Assembly: GCA_023382335.1 (NCBI GenBank)
Contig: JAMCPM010000016.1
Location: 1 to 64,000, forward strand
Reading direction: 5' to 3'
Length of the DNA: 64,000 nt
Source: Actinomycetota bacterium
GTDB taxonomy: Bacteria > Actinomycetota > Thermoleophilia > BMS3ABIN01
This document shows positions 8,222 to 17,741 of this stretch, piece by piece (position 1 is the first letter of the stretch; each line of letters starts with the position of its first letter). Under the pieces are notes generated by a model, which worked only from the letters and a program-made list of their open reading frames with translations, did no database searches and was not told the origin of the DNA. Both the position numbers and the translations under genes were made by a program.

Positions 8222-8534
8222 AATGTCCCGGCCGGTGAGGACGCTCTCCATCGGGTCGGATAGCTCAGCGATGGCGAGCACCGAGGCGATCAGCTCTTTC
8301 GCCGTCGAGTTTCTCGCCCGAGCGCAACTTCATCGAAGCCGAACTTATGGTGACGATGGAGTTCCCGCGCCTGTCGGATCCCAGATAGCGGATCCAGACC
8401 GACTGCTTCCTGCCCTGCCCCATGTCAAACCCGACGACAGCCGTCGCCTCACCCTTTTTCTGAACATCAAAATCCGCTAAGCCGGCAAGGCTTTCAATGA
8501 GATTTGAATAAGCTTTGACGCCGGAAGCTTCCAT
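8222..8534 (-). pseudogene. Small frameshifted alpha/beta protein gene
   Basis: From 8534 leftward an 89-residue frame begins MEASGVKAYSNLIESL and contains SVWIRYLGSDRRGNSIVTIS, then loses sense and stops at 8265. A different frame continues with ELIASVLAIAELSDPMESV before running into the palindromic element. Joined by a frameshift near 8300-8340 the pieces give a plausible protein of 100-105 residues, perhaps of the YbjN/chaperone-like fold, but I cannot name the family with confidence. No good ribosome site precedes it. It could also be an intact short gene with an eroded end. Confidence 0.45.
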
Positions 8535-8640
8535 CGCTGACCGTCTCCAGTTGTTGTCAACTAATACACAAGGTGACGGTGTTATTCCCGGAGCGGCGGT
8601 GGTTAAACGGATGTTCGGAATTCGCGGGTTGGCAAAGGGC

Positions 8641-8699
8641 GGGATTTTTCCGCCGCAGCGCCTTGTCGAAGACGCTTAAGCGAAGGCGGAAAAAATCCC
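8641..8699. repeat. REP-like palindromic element, copy 3 (inverted)
   Basis: Arms GGGATTTTTCCGCC (8641-8654) and GGCGGAAAAAATCCC (8685-8699) enclose CGCCTTGTCGAAGACGCTTA, the reverse of the core in copies 1 and 2. It begins 14 bp beyond the trpB2 stop codon and, read on the minus strand, could serve as that gene's terminator. Confidence 0.75.
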
Positions 8700-8712
8700 A
8701 TTCCGCAAACTT

Positions 8713-10071
8713 CTATCCCATCTTCGGAATCTTGGCCATCGATTCCCTGATCTTCTCTTCCGGATACGCATAGTCGGTCAACTTGCCGCTGAGGTACGCG
8801 TCATATGCGCTCATATCGAAGTGGCCGTGTCCGCTCAGGTTGAAGAGAATGACTTTCTCTTCGCCGGTTTCCTTGCACTCAAGCGCCTTGTCGATGGCCG
8901 CCTTGATGGCGTGGCTCGACTCCGGCGCCGGGATGATCGCCTCGGCGCGCGCGAACTGGATGGCGGCGTCGAATATCTCCGTCTGGCCGTAAGCGACGGC
9001 GCTCATGTGGCCGGCATCGACCAGGGCGCTGATCAACGGCGCCATGGCGTGGTAGCGCAGGCCGCCGGCGTGGATCCCCGGCGGGATAAAGTCGTGTCCC
9101 AGCGTGTGCATCATGAACAGCGGCGTCGAGGCCAGCGCGTCGCCGAAGTCATAGGTGTAGGCTCCTTTTGTGACCGTCGGACAGGAGCTGGGCTCGGCGG
9201 CCAGGAACTCCACGTTCTTCTTCCCTTCCAGCCTGTCCTTCATGAAGGGGAAGGCAAGCCCGGCGTAGTTGCTGCCGCCGCCGATGCAGCCGATGACGAT
9301 GTCCGGATAGACGCCGGCCATCTCCATCTGCTGTTTACATTCAAGACCGACGACCGTTTGATGCATGAGCACATGGTTCAAAACACTGCCGAGCGAGTAG
9401 TTGCAGTCGTCGTGCGTGGCCGCATCCTCGCTGGCCTCGCTGATGGCGATGCCAAGGCTGCCGAGCGAATCGGCGTCGCCCTCGAGGATGGCGCGTCCGG
9501 AATTGGTGCGGTCGGTCGGGCTGGCGAATACTTCCGCGCCCCAGACCTGCATCATGCTGCGCCGGTATGGCTTCTGGTCGTAACTGATCTTGACCATGTA
9601 GACGGTGCACTCAAGGCCGAACATCTGCGTCGCCAGGGCCATCGAGCAGCCCCACTGGCCGGCGCCGGTCTCGGTGGCGATGCGCTTGATGCCGGCTTCC
9701 TTGTTGTAATAAGCCTGTGGCACCGAGGTGTTGGGCTTGTGCGAGCCGGCCGGGCTTGCGCCTTCGTACTTGAAATAGATCCTGGCCGGCGTATCGAGCG
9801 CCTTTTCCAGCCGCATGGCGCGGATGAGCGGCGTCGGGCGCCAGAGCTTGTAGATCTCCCGGACCTCTTCCGGGATATCAATATCGCGCTCGGTGCTGAC
9901 TTCCTGCATGATAAGTGACATGGGAAACAGCGGCGTCAGCGCCTCGGGGCCGACGGGTTCTCCGGTGGCGGGGTTAAGCGGCGGCTTCAGGCTCCCCTCC
10001 GGCATGTCCGGGGCGATGTTGTACCACTGCTTGGGAAGATTTTCTTCAGACAAGAGATATTTGACAGTCAT
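8713..10071 (-). CDS. trpB: Tryptophan synthase beta chain, TrpB2 type
   Basis: A 452-residue PLP enzyme; the start ATG 10071 follows CTGGAGGGTCC. The PLP lysine is K112 in AGSHKPNTS, and the phosphate-binding loop is IGGGSNYAG. The length, the N-terminal extension with [16 protein letters not shown] and the [12 protein letters not shown] region identify the TrpB2 subfamily, which converts indole and serine to tryptophan and often works without TrpA. No trpA or other trp gene is in the window, consistent with a stand-alone indole-salvage role, though free TrpB2 could have another amine-lyase or synthase role. Confidence 0.93.
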   Translation of the reverse strand: MTVKYLLSEENLPKQWYNIAPDMPEGSLKPPLNPATGEPVGPEALTPLFPMSLIMQEVSTERDIDIPEEVREIYKLWRPTPLIRAMRLEKALDTPARIYFKYEGASPAGSHKPNTSVPQAYYNKEAGIKRIATETGAGQWGCSMALATQMFGLECTVYMVKISYDQKPYRRSMMQVWGAEVFASPTDRTNSGRAILEGDADSLGSLGIAISEASEDAATHDDCNYSLGSVLNHVLMHQTVVGLECKQQMEMAGVYPDIVIGCIGGGSNYAGLAFPFMKDRLEGKKNVEFLAAEPSSCPTVTKGAYTYDFGDALASTPLFMMHTLGHDFIPPGIHAGGLRYHAMAPLISALVDAGHMSAVAYGQTEIFDAAIQFARAEAIIPAPESSHAIKAAIDKALECKETGEEKVILFNLSGHGHFDMSAYDAYLSGKLTDYAYPEEKIRESMAKIPKMG

Positions 10072-10192
10072 GGACCCTCCAGACCCAGGTGGAAAAAGAG
10101 CAATGGAAGAAATTTAGCTTTTTACAGCGGAATTGGCAAGAGCGAAGATGCGGCGGACGGCCCCGGGTAACAGGAGCCCGGGCGGGAGGGAG

Positions 10193-10603
10193 TTAATCGA
10201 CGCCGGAAGAGGTCCTGGTCTCCTGTTGATGGATCAGTTCCTTGAGGATGGGAATGTGCTTGAAGGCGTAGGTCTTGGCGTCCTTGGCGCAGGTGACGTC
10301 GAACGTGTGCCCCTGGAACCTGTTGACCCGGAAGTCGACGAACTGCAGGTCTTTTTCCTCGCAGTGAGCGGCTGCGATGTTTTCAGCGTGGGCATCGTTT
10401 CGGTACATCTGATAATCGTCGAAGGCGAGGTTGGCGGCTTCCTGGGTGACGTCGTCCGCGGCGTTCTTGGCATAGAGGCAGGAAGTGCCGTCGATCACGG
10501 CAACGGCGATGATGGCAACCACTATCGCAAGAAAAACGAAAGTGCTGACGAAACTGCCCTCTTCGCCATGAATGAGTTCGCGGATGGCCGATGCCGGTCG
10601 CAA
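10193..10603 (-). CDS. Pilin-like membrane-anchored protein (TadE-like)
   Basis: A 136-residue protein read from TTG 10603, which is supported by GGAGG seven bases upstream. A short basic/polar leader ending GEEGSF is followed by one hydrophobic helix (about 18-40) and an extracytoplasmic alpha/beta domain with two Cys (in AHCEEK and VTCAKD) that could pair. The arrangement resembles TadE/TadG-type minor pilins. No tad secretion genes are nearby. It follows the large membrane-anchored protein on the same strand. Confidence 0.6.
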   Translation of the reverse strand: MRPASAIRELIHGEEGSFVSTFVFLAIVVAIIAVAVIDGTSCLYAKNAADDVTQEAANLAFDDYQMYRNDAHAENIAAAHCEEKDLQFVDFRVNRFQGHTFDVTCAKDAKTYAFKHIPILKELIHQQETRTSSGVD

Positions 10604-10719
10604 TTCGAATCCTCCGGGAAAGTGTCGCGGCCGCGATGTTGCGGACCGCCCTATATTCTTCGGCAGGATTGCCCTTGGGCCTTCAATTTCAGGCCGCCCG
10701 CCGCCGGTTTTAGGGTTGC

Positions 10720-12780
10720 TTACCCTGCCCGCCGCCGGCTGCGGGTCACGATATAGGTGTAGACGATCCCCGCCGCCAGAGCGCCGAGGGCGAAAATGAT
10801 CACGATCCAGCCGCGAGACGTGATCAGGTGGATTCCAGCGGAGTCCTCCACCAGGGTATCCCCGCGCGACGACAGCCGCGCGGTCAGGTTCGACCAGCCG
10901 CCCGAGCTGAAGGGCACCTTGATCTGGACGCTGCCGGGCTCGAGCCTGAGCCGCTGGTCCGATCCTTCCGGGAAGTCAACCCCGTTCCCCGAAAGGGAGA
11001 GATCCATGGTCAGGGCGTAGGGGTTGCGGTTGACCATGGTCACGGTGGCCTCGCCGTTGGCGTCGCGTTGAAGCAGCGGCGTGCTGACATCGATGCTGAG
11101 GTTTTCAAACTGGCCGGCTGTGAAGCTGTTGATCGCGTCCAGATAAGCCAGCCCCTGGTTGGCGGCGTCGGGGGTCACGTTCTCGTTGACGAAATAAGTG
11201 CTCTCGGCCGCGTACATCTGTTTCTCCAGATTCATGTACTCGGGCACGTCGCTGTCGACGGCGGCGCGAAAGTCCTCAAAGCCCTCGTGGGCGGCATCCA
11301 GCTTGGTGTAATAAGTCCCGGTGACATAGCTGGTAGTGGGATCGATGTACCTCATCAGCGTCACCGGCTGCGTGCTGGGACGGTATTTCTGCCTCGCCTC
11401 GCCCAGGGTCAGGCTCTGCAGCCACGGCTCCTGTTCGACCGTCGAGTAGATGCGGCGGCGGAGATCTTCTGTCATCACCGGGTTGGGAGAAGGGGAAGCG
11501 GCGATCGTCAACCGGGCCCCGGAAGTGTAGGCATTGGCCAGGGCGGCGAAGAAGGCGGGCCCGTCCGGCGTGTCGGAGAACAGGGCCGCGGAAGCGTCGT
11601 CGTTGGCGAACAGGGCGGTGATGCGCTCGCCGCTCAGATCGCGGACGCGGTAGCTGGGTTCGCCGGCGGGAAGCCGCCCCTGGATGGACGCGCGGATGCT
11701 TCCCGAAAATACCGAGTACTCGCCGCCGGTTGCGGCCAGGTACCTCATCGAATCGGTAGTCACGTCAAGTCCGGGCGTATAGATTCCCTGGGGAACGGAC
11801 GGCAGCTGCAGGGCATCGGCGAGGATGTCATGCCCCCGGCTGTACTGTCCGTTGCCGTCGCTCCAGCCCTGCTTGGCAAGCAGAGGCAAGCTGGCAAAGT
11901 AATAGGGCGCGGCGATGAATTCGGTATTGGCGCTCGCCGCCAGGGTTCGAAATCCATCAAGGCAGGCTGAGGCCGATTTCGATTCGGCCGAGTCCGGCGC
12001 GAAGCTGGCGATGTTGCCCCCCTGGACCAGATCGAAACCGCCGGCCAGGCTCTGCAGCTGATCGAACACGGAAGCCTCGATGGCGTACGTCGTCTTCACT
12101 TTGGGATAGAGCCGGGACAGGTCGAGATGCTGCAGCAGCGTATCCGGCCGGCGAGGCTGGGCGCGGCAGCGGTCGATGAGCCCGGTGTCGATGAATCGTC
12201 CCTGGGAATCGCGCTCGGGCGCCGAACCGGAGGTCCAAAGCAGTACCAGGTCGAGCGGCGCCTGCGCCGCCGGGTCGACTACGGCCAGCCAGCCGGTGCC
12301 GGAAAGCGCTTCCTGGCCGCCGCTCATCAGGCTGATCTTGACAGGATAGCCACCGGGTCCGACCTTGAGTTCGCTGAGTGGGGCCTCGGCTGATGCGGTG
12401 GCCGCCCCCGAGAGCTTAAAGTCTTTTATCAGCGTAGTTTCTGAAAGTGGCTGCCCACTGGTGCGGTCAGCGTTCATCAGGGACGCGGCGGGGTAGATAC
12501 GTATGACGATATCGCCTGACAGGCTGGCGGCGCCAGAATCAAGAGCGAGGTTGAAAACGGCGTTGTCGCCGGTGTGATAGACCAGCTTGTCGGTATCGAT
12601 GGAGAGGCTGCCCGAGGCTGCCCGCGCGGCGCCGCCGGACAAGATCGCCGCCGCGATCAGCAGCGCCGCCAGCGCCGCCGCGGCTGCCAGAAGTGCCGGC
12701 GCGATAGACGGCCGCGAGCCATGCGCCGGGAACGGTGCGCGTGCTTTCATCGGGAGAAGCTTGTCACGTGAACTTGTCAT
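10720..12780 (-). CDS. Large extracytoplasmic membrane-anchored protein, DUF6049-like
   Basis: A 686-residue protein with an N-terminal signal anchor (about 26-50, Ala-rich), a beta-sandwich region (55-160), a central domain beginning LDLVLLWTSGSAPERD with PDTLLQHLDLSRLYPKV, a C-terminal beta region, and a single C-terminal membrane helix followed by RSRRRAG. The layout recalls the actinobacterial DUF6049 proteins and glycoside-hydrolase-57-like sensors of the outer face, but I see no certain catalytic residues. ATG 12780 is taken as the start; ATG 12750 is possible and neither has a strong ribosome site. It is divergent from otsB. Confidence 0.72.
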   Translation of the reverse strand: MTSSRDKLLPMKARAPFPAHGSRPSIAPALLAAAAALAALLIAAAILSGGAARAASGSLSIDTDKLVYHTGDNAVFNLALDSGAASLSGDIVIRIYPAASLMNADRTSGQPLSETTLIKDFKLSGAATASAEAPLSELKVGPGGYPVKISLMSGGQEALSGTGWLAVVDPAAQAPLDLVLLWTSGSAPERDSQGRFIDTGLIDRCRAQPRRPDTLLQHLDLSRLYPKVKTTYAIEASVFDQLQSLAGGFDLVQGGNIASFAPDSAESKSASACLDGFRTLAASANTEFIAAPYYFASLPLLAKQGWSDGNGQYSRGHDILADALQLPSVPQGIYTPGLDVTTDSMRYLAATGGEYSVFSGSIRASIQGRLPAGEPSYRVRDLSGERITALFANDDASAALFSDTPDGPAFFAALANAYTSGARLTIAASPSPNPVMTEDLRRRIYSTVEQEPWLQSLTLGEARQKYRPSTQPVTLMRYIDPTTSYVTGTYYTKLDAAHEGFEDFRAAVDSDVPEYMNLEKQMYAAESTYFVNENVTPDAANQGLAYLDAINSFTAGQFENLSIDVSTPLLQRDANGEATVTMVNRNPYALTMDLSLSGNGVDFPEGSDQRLRLEPGSVQIKVPFSSGGWSNLTARLSSRGDTLVEDSAGIHLITSRGWIVIIFALGALAAGIVYTYIVTRSRRRAG

Positions 12781-12945
12781 TGGTGTAGACTTCTGGGATT
12801 CGCTTTCGTGGATCTGCTAAAGCGCCATCACGTCGCGACAATTACCGCTCACTCGCGCTACTCCCCGATGACGGCAGGCGTATGATACCATAGCGCCTGT
12901 CGGGTTGGACCGTGAGCGCCAGGCCCGCAGAATACTTTCTACCAT

Positions 12946-13794
12946 ATGACCGGCAAATCCTTGCACAACAACAAACTCAAGCCGACTTCGCTGGAGGAAA
13001 CCCAGGAAGCGCTGGCGCCGCTTTTGACGGACACATCCGCCGCGGCGATCTTCCTCGACCTCGATGGCACCCTGGCGCCGATCATGCCTCGTCCGGACGA
13101 CGTCGCCATCCAGCCGGACATAGCCCGCCTGATACGGCATCTGGCTCACCGCTACAAGGCCGTCACCATCGTCAGCGGCAGGCCGGCCACCGGCGCCAAA
13201 CGCATAGTCGGCAATTCCGAGCTGGCTTACATCGGCAACCACGGTTTCGAGACCCTGCTCCCCGGCCACGCCGTCGTCGTCCATGACGAAGCCCAGCCCT
13301 ACATCCCGCGCATAAAAGAGTTGATCGAATATTGCCGCAAGTTCGAAGAGCTGCCCGAGCAGGGCATCTGGCTGGAAGACAAGACCGCCACCATGTCGTT
13401 CCATTTTCGCCGCGCCGCGGACCCGCAGCAGGCGATCGACTTCATACACAAGAATTTCTTTCCCCGCATCGAGGAGCTGGAGCTGGCGGTGACCGAGGGC
13501 CGCAAGGTCATAGAAGTGCGCCCGCCGGTGCCGGTCAACAAGGGCGTGGCCGTCGGCCGGCTGCTGGACCGGCTCGATTGCCGCAGGGCCATCTACATCG
13601 GCGACGACACCACTGACGTCGATGCGCTCAAGGAGTTGCGCAAACGTAAACGGCGCAAGGACAGCTTCATGGTCGGCGTCGGCGTCATCTCCGACGAGAT
13701 GCCGGCGGAGCTGCCTCGCTACGCCGACCTGATGGTCGAGCGCATGAGCGGCGTCGAGCAGGTGCTGCAGATACTCTCCGGCGAGGAACTCTAG
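12946..13794 (+). CDS. otsB: Trehalose-6-phosphate phosphatase
   Basis: A 282-residue HAD-superfamily phosphatase that removes phosphate from trehalose 6-phosphate. Motif I is FLDLDGTL with the nucleophile D38 and acid D40, motif II is TIVSGRP, the lysine of motif III is in VNKGVAVGRLL, and motif IV is IYIGDDTTDVDAL. The length fits OtsB. No trehalose-phosphate synthase gene is present in the window, so OtsA must be elsewhere or the substrate may come from another route. The start codon ATG 12946 lacks an obvious ribosome site. Confidence 0.93.
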   Translation: MTGKSLHNNKLKPTSLEETQEALAPLLTDTSAAAIFLDLDGTLAPIMPRPDDVAIQPDIARLIRHLAHRYKAVTIVSGRPATGAKRIVGNSELAYIGNHGFETLLPGHAVVVHDEAQPYIPRIKELIEYCRKFEELPEQGIWLEDKTATMSFHFRRAADPQQAIDFIHKNFFPRIEELELAVTEGRKVIEVRPPVPVNKGVAVGRLLDRLDCRRAIYIGDDTTDVDALKELRKRKRRKDSFMVGVGVISDEMPAELPRYADLMVERMSGVEQVLQILSGEEL

Positions 13795-13851
13795 AGCCGG
13801 CGGCGTCAACCGCGTGCTATCATTACAGCAGTACAGTAACCGGAGTCAGGC

Positions 13852-14112
13852 ATGGAAGAAAACGGCATCAACCAGAAAGACTGGGCCAGCAAATATCATT
13901 ACCGTGAAGCCGGCGCCGTCGACAGCTGTGACCTCTGTTCCTACGCCATCCGCATCGACACCGATCACGACAAGCGCGTGGAGGCGCTCACCTGCTCAGC
14001 CGGCTCCGAAGACACCGGCGGCGCTTTCCCGGTTGACTTCGGTTCGATATGTGATCTTTTCCTTCCGGAGATGATGGAGGAAGGCGACGATGACGAAGAG
14101 ATCGTCGATTAG
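13852..14112 (+). CDS. Small acidic hypothetical protein with CxxC
   Basis: An 86-residue protein starting at ATG 13852 behind CCGGAGTCAGGC. It has a CDLC pair (positions 27-30), a third Cys in LTCSAG and a fourth in ICDLF, and ends in an acidic run EEGDDDEEIVD. The cysteines may bind a metal. It follows otsB by 57 bp on the same strand. I do not recognise a family. Confidence 0.65.
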   Translation: MEENGINQKDWASKYHYREAGAVDSCDLCSYAIRIDTDHDKRVEALTCSAGSEDTGGAFPVDFGSICDLFLPEMMEEGDDDEEIVD

Positions 14113-14129
14113 CTGATTCAGAAGGACCG

Positions 14130-14144
14130 GCTGATAAGATCAGC
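14130..14144. terminator. Short hairpin between convergent genes
   Basis: GCTGAT-AAG-ATCAGC forms a 6-bp stem. It lies between the convergent small acidic gene (ends 14112) and the PIG-L gene (ends 14140), overlapping the latter's stop codon. There is no U-run, so terminator function is uncertain. Confidence 0.35.
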
Positions 14145-14907
14145 TTCCGGTAATCCTCGCGGCGACTTCCGCAAAATCCCCGAACCGCCACGCCGTATAA
14201 AACTCGTACGCCAGCCGCCCGGGATGAGGCCTGATCGCGTAGTCGCGGCCGCGCGGCACCCGGCGGTAAGGCTCACCTTGCACGTGGACCATCATCGGCC
14301 CACCCCTGATACCGGTAAGCGGCCAAAGCAGGCTCCTCTGGCTTCGAAAGCAACCCACCACCAGTTTGCGCTTGAGCAGGCGGTCGCTGAGCTTCATCGG
14401 CGTCCGCTCGACCGGCGTCGTCGCCGGAATGAACTGCCCCACTTTGAGTATCCTGGCCCCGGCGCGGCTGTAGAGTGGAAATTCAAAGAGGGCCGGAGCG
14501 GCGTCAGCTCCGGCGCCGCTGCTTTGATGCGACAGCGATAAAACCATCGCCAGCTGAGCGGCGTCATGATCGGGATGCCCGCCCTCGAAAGCGGGGACAA
14601 AAACCGATGCCGGCCGCAGTTCCGAGACAAGACGCCCGAGCCGCGCGACAATCTCATCCATGAAGTCAAGTACCTTGCCGTCGGGCAGGCGGAAGAAGAA
14701 CTGGTTGCGGGGTTCGACGCCGATCAGCCTCATCGCGCAGCGGGATTCGGCTTCACGCCTATCGCCGTGAAGGCCGCCCCTTGTCAGCCAGGCGGCGGCT
14801 AACGGCAGATGCGCGGCGGCCATGCGGCGCATGGTCGCGGCGATGAAGAATTCGTCATCGTGGTGGGCGAAGAGGAAGAGAGCTGATGTCTTCGGGATTT
14901 CTGACAG
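14140..14907 (-). CDS. PIG-L/LmbE family deacetylase
   Basis: A protein of about 255 residues with the zinc motifs ALFLFAHHDDEFF near the N-terminus and EGGHPDHDAAQ in the middle, characteristic of N-acetylglucosaminyl-lipid or -inositol deacetylases. The reading frame overlaps the end of the upstream PHP-GT4 gene by 53 nt. The only start that fits both the domain boundary and a ribosome site is a CTG at 14905-14907 following AAAGGGAGCGCC; this would be a rare start codon coupled to translation of the glycosyltransferase. The pairing suggests that the glycosyltransferase product is the deacetylase substrate. Confidence 0.85.
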   Translation of the reverse strand: MSEIPKTSALFLFAHHDDEFFIAATMRRMAAAHLPLAAAWLTRGGLHGDRREAESRCAMRLIGVEPRNQFFFRLPDGKVLDFMDEIVARLGRLVSELRPASVFVPAFEGGHPDHDAAQLAMVLSLSHQSSGAGADAAPALFEFPLYSRAGARILKVGQFIPATTPVERTPMKLSDRLLKRKLVVGCFRSQRSLLWPLTGIRGGPMMVHVQGEPYRRVPRGRDYAIRPHPGRLAYEFYTAWRFGDFAEVAARITGS

Positions 14908-17458
14908 GGCGCTCCCTTTCGATGTTGGCGAAGGCCTCGAAGAGCGAGCCGGCCGGACCGGCGCTGGTCTCGACCCCGCCCGAGGAACGGTTGTCGGTGT
15001 CGTGCTGCCACCAGGTGACCAGGTCGGCGTAAGACTCGAACTGGCGGGCAAAGATCTGGTTCCAGGAACGGGCCGCGGCCAGTTCCCGCGCCGCCTGCGA
15101 CATGTCGCTGCGCATTACCCCGTCATCGAGCAGCAGCTCGACCTGGGCAATGAATCCGGAGCGGCTGCGGCTGGCAAAGGTCACGCCGGTCACTCCCGGA
15201 GTGATGTTCTCGGAGGCGCCGCCTTCGGAACATACGACTACCGGCAGGGCCGAAGCCTGGGCTTCGAGGATGACCTGGCCGGCGGTGTCGACCGAGCTGG
15301 GGAAGACAAATATGTCCGCCGAAGCATAAGCAGCCGCCAGCTCCTCTCCCTTGAGCCAGCCGGTGAAGGTGGCGCTGTCGCCCAGCAGGTCCTCGAGTTC
15401 AGCTCGCATGGGGCCGTCGCCGACCATGGCCAGATGCACATCCGGGCGCATCGCCGCCAGATCCCGGTGGCTTTCGGCCAGGAAGCGCAGGTCCTTCTCC
15501 GCCGACATGCGGCCGACGAACAGCAAAATCTTTTTCTCGGGGGCATCGCCGCTCAACACGCGGCGCCACTCATCAGAGTGAAACGCCGGCGAGAAACGGT
15601 CGGCGTCGATGCCCTGATAAAGAACACCCATCTTGCGCTGGTCGAGCCCGTGGCAGGCCAGGTCGCGGCTGCTCCAGGCTGAAGGCACAAAGGTCAGGTC
15701 GCAGCGCTGGTAGAACCAGCGGATGTAGGTCCAGGCGACTTCCTCGTTGAGCTTGTCGTCGGTAAGACGGCCGATGCAACGGGGAACGTCGGTATGATAG
15801 CTGGCCACGAAGGGCACCTGCAGTATTCGCGATACCAGGAATGCGACCAGCCCCAGCGGACCCGGGGTCGCCGCATGGATGAGGTCGAATCCCTTTTCCT
15901 CACAGTAGCGGACGACATCATGGATCGGCGGCACATGCATGTCGAGGCTGCCGAAATCGGGAAGGTTCATGGAAGACACGGCCGGGAAGCGGGTGATACG
16001 GCTGCCGTCGATGGTGTTGCCGCCATTTCCGCCGTTGCCGTTCCCGCCATTGCCCTTGCCGCTGCCCTCGCCGTCGCCGTCGCAGGTGATTATCTCCAGA
16101 GGCAGATCCTTGGCCTCGCAATGCTCGTCGAGACGGTGAAGGATGCTGGTGATGCCGTTGACCTGGTCCATGGTATCGGTAAAAAGGGCGACTTTGGGCC
16201 AGGGAGCCTCGGCGGTCGGCAGATCGGGGAGCATCTGCGCGCTCAGTCGCCGCAGGAAATGTCGTTGCCGGCTGTGATAATTCGCCGCCAGTGAATGCGG
16301 CAATAGCAGCACCTGCAGGGCGACCAGGCGCCCGATGGTATCAAGATTCTGGACGAAATTGAAAAGGGTGAGTTCGGACATGCCCGACAGGGTCGTGCGC
16401 ATGCCGGCGGTCCAGGAAGTCTTCACCAGCGAGAAGAGCTGCTCGTGGTACTCGTCTCCCCCGCCGGAGCCGCCTCCGGAAGACATCAGCGGCTTGATCG
16501 CCCGGCGCAGATCGCGGTCGGCCATGACCTTGGCGAGGATGCCGCGGGTGCTGTCGGTGCCGACCGCCAGTGACAGCAGTCCCAGCCACTTGCGGCTGGC
16601 GCGGGCCTGACCCAGAAGGCTGAGCCCCTTGACCCGTTTGTCCTTGGCGCCCTGCTCCAGCAGCCCAAGCATCGTATGCGCCAGCTTGAGCGTGCTGCCA
16701 TGGGCGCCGCCGATGCGGCTGCGTCCAGCCTTGACCTCGCTGAGGAATCCAGCGATGCCGCGCCCGCCCTCGGTGATGGTGTAAGCGCTTCCCATGTCGA
16801 AGCCGCCATGGTCGTCAGAGCCGGCGGTAAAGGTTATGTGGCCCGCGTGCCTGGGCTCGAGATGATATTTTTTGGCAAGCCCGGCAAGCCTCTCCGGCGT
16901 GCATGACTCCGCCAGGCGGCGTGACAGGGTGTTTTCCCGCTCCAGAGTCGAGCCGTTGTGAATCTCCCAGATGGGGAAAAGCAGCATCAGCCGCTCGACG
17001 TGATGCGGCGCCAGCTCGCCCCCGAGCCGCGTCAGCGGATGCGCCAGCACATAGAGGATGTCTTCCCGCTTGAGATAATCGACCAGGTCGTAGAGGTTGC
17101 GCCTTATCTTCTGTATCTCGCCGTGCTGAGCCTCGGTGATGCCCAGGGCCAGGACGTGCAGTTTGACGTCTTCCCCGGGGAAATAGGTGGTCACCTCTTC
17201 GCTGATGAAGAAATCCGGATGATGGGTGAGCGTCAGCGCGCCTTCGATGGTGTTGTGATCGGTGAGGGTGAAGTAGGTCATTCCCCGCTTCCTGGCGTTG
17301 CGGTAAGCGGTTTCAGGATCGGTATTGCTTTCCCTGATCCCGGCCTGCTTCAGAATCCAGAGGTCTGATTCCTTGGAATAGCGGGAATGAAGATGCAGAT
17401 CTACCCGGCATTCGCCGGAGTAGTTGGAAACGCCAGCCCCCGATAACTTTTTACTCAT
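14855..17458 (-). CDS. PHP-domain/GT4 glycosyltransferase fusion
   Basis: An 867-residue protein starting at ATG 17458 (AGGAAG upstream). The N-terminal 250-odd residues are a PHP metal-dependent phosphoesterase: DLHLHSRYSKESD, YFTLTDHNTIEGAL, VLAHPLTRLG and GSDDHGGFD carry the metal ligands. A linker region with an unusual Gly/Asn run (GNGGNGNGGNGGN) precedes a GT4 retaining glycosyltransferase with AATPGPLGLVAF, LYQGIDADRFSP, LLFVGRMSAEKDL and the donor-binding ADIFVFPSSVDTAGQVILEAQA. The fusion suggests phosphate release coupled to sugar transfer. It overlaps the PIG-L deacetylase gene, and together they probably make a deacetylated aminosugar lipid or thiol precursor. Confidence 0.88.
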   Translation of the reverse strand: MSKKLSGAGVSNYSGECRVDLHLHSRYSKESDLWILKQAGIRESNTDPETAYRNARKRGMTYFTLTDHNTIEGALTLTHHPDFFISEEVTTYFPGEDVKLHVLALGITEAQHGEIQKIRRNLYDLVDYLKREDILYVLAHPLTRLGGELAPHHVERLMLLFPIWEIHNGSTLERENTLSRRLAESCTPERLAGLAKKYHLEPRHAGHITFTAGSDDHGGFDMGSAYTITEGGRGIAGFLSEVKAGRSRIGGAHGSTLKLAHTMLGLLEQGAKDKRVKGLSLLGQARASRKWLGLLSLAVGTDSTRGILAKVMADRDLRRAIKPLMSSGGGSGGGDEYHEQLFSLVKTSWTAGMRTTLSGMSELTLFNFVQNLDTIGRLVALQVLLLPHSLAANYHSRQRHFLRRLSAQMLPDLPTAEAPWPKVALFTDTMDQVNGITSILHRLDEHCEAKDLPLEIITCDGDGEGSGKGNGGNGNGGNGGNTIDGSRITRFPAVSSMNLPDFGSLDMHVPPIHDVVRYCEEKGFDLIHAATPGPLGLVAFLVSRILQVPFVASYHTDVPRCIGRLTDDKLNEEVAWTYIRWFYQRCDLTFVPSAWSSRDLACHGLDQRKMGVLYQGIDADRFSPAFHSDEWRRVLSGDAPEKKILLFVGRMSAEKDLRFLAESHRDLAAMRPDVHLAMVGDGPMRAELEDLLGDSATFTGWLKGEELAAAYASADIFVFPSSVDTAGQVILEAQASALPVVVCSEGGASENITPGVTGVTFASRSRSGFIAQVELLLDDGVMRSDMSQAARELAAARSWNQIFARQFESYADLVTWWQHDTDNRSSGGVETSAGPAGSLFEAFANIERERPVRNPEDISSLPLRPPR

Positions 17459-17741
17459 GGGCGGCTTCCTATTTGGCCTGTTGGTATTGCGTGAGATGGC
17501 TTTTTCATCATATACACAGCGATGATATCGGACAGCCCTCGCACTGCTGGCCGGTACTCTTATACATCCTACGGCCATTCAATTGTAAGAGCAAGGTAAA
17601 ATTTATTAATTTCAGCCCGTCAGATTGGCTTTCTAACCCGGGCCGGGCCGCTTTACAGCCGGACTGGCGCCGATTAGAGTTAGATTCCATATTGGCGTCA
17701 TGATCGGAAAAAGCCCACACGACAAGGAAACGGAGCCGTGC

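Noticed and set aside
8821-9918. A 365-codon plus-strand open frame
   Set aside because: Antisense of trpB2; Arg/Gly/Asp-rich composition typical of a high-GC shadow frame.
10828-11970. A 380-codon plus-strand open frame
   Set aside because: Antisense of the DUF6049-like gene, with no recognisable motif.
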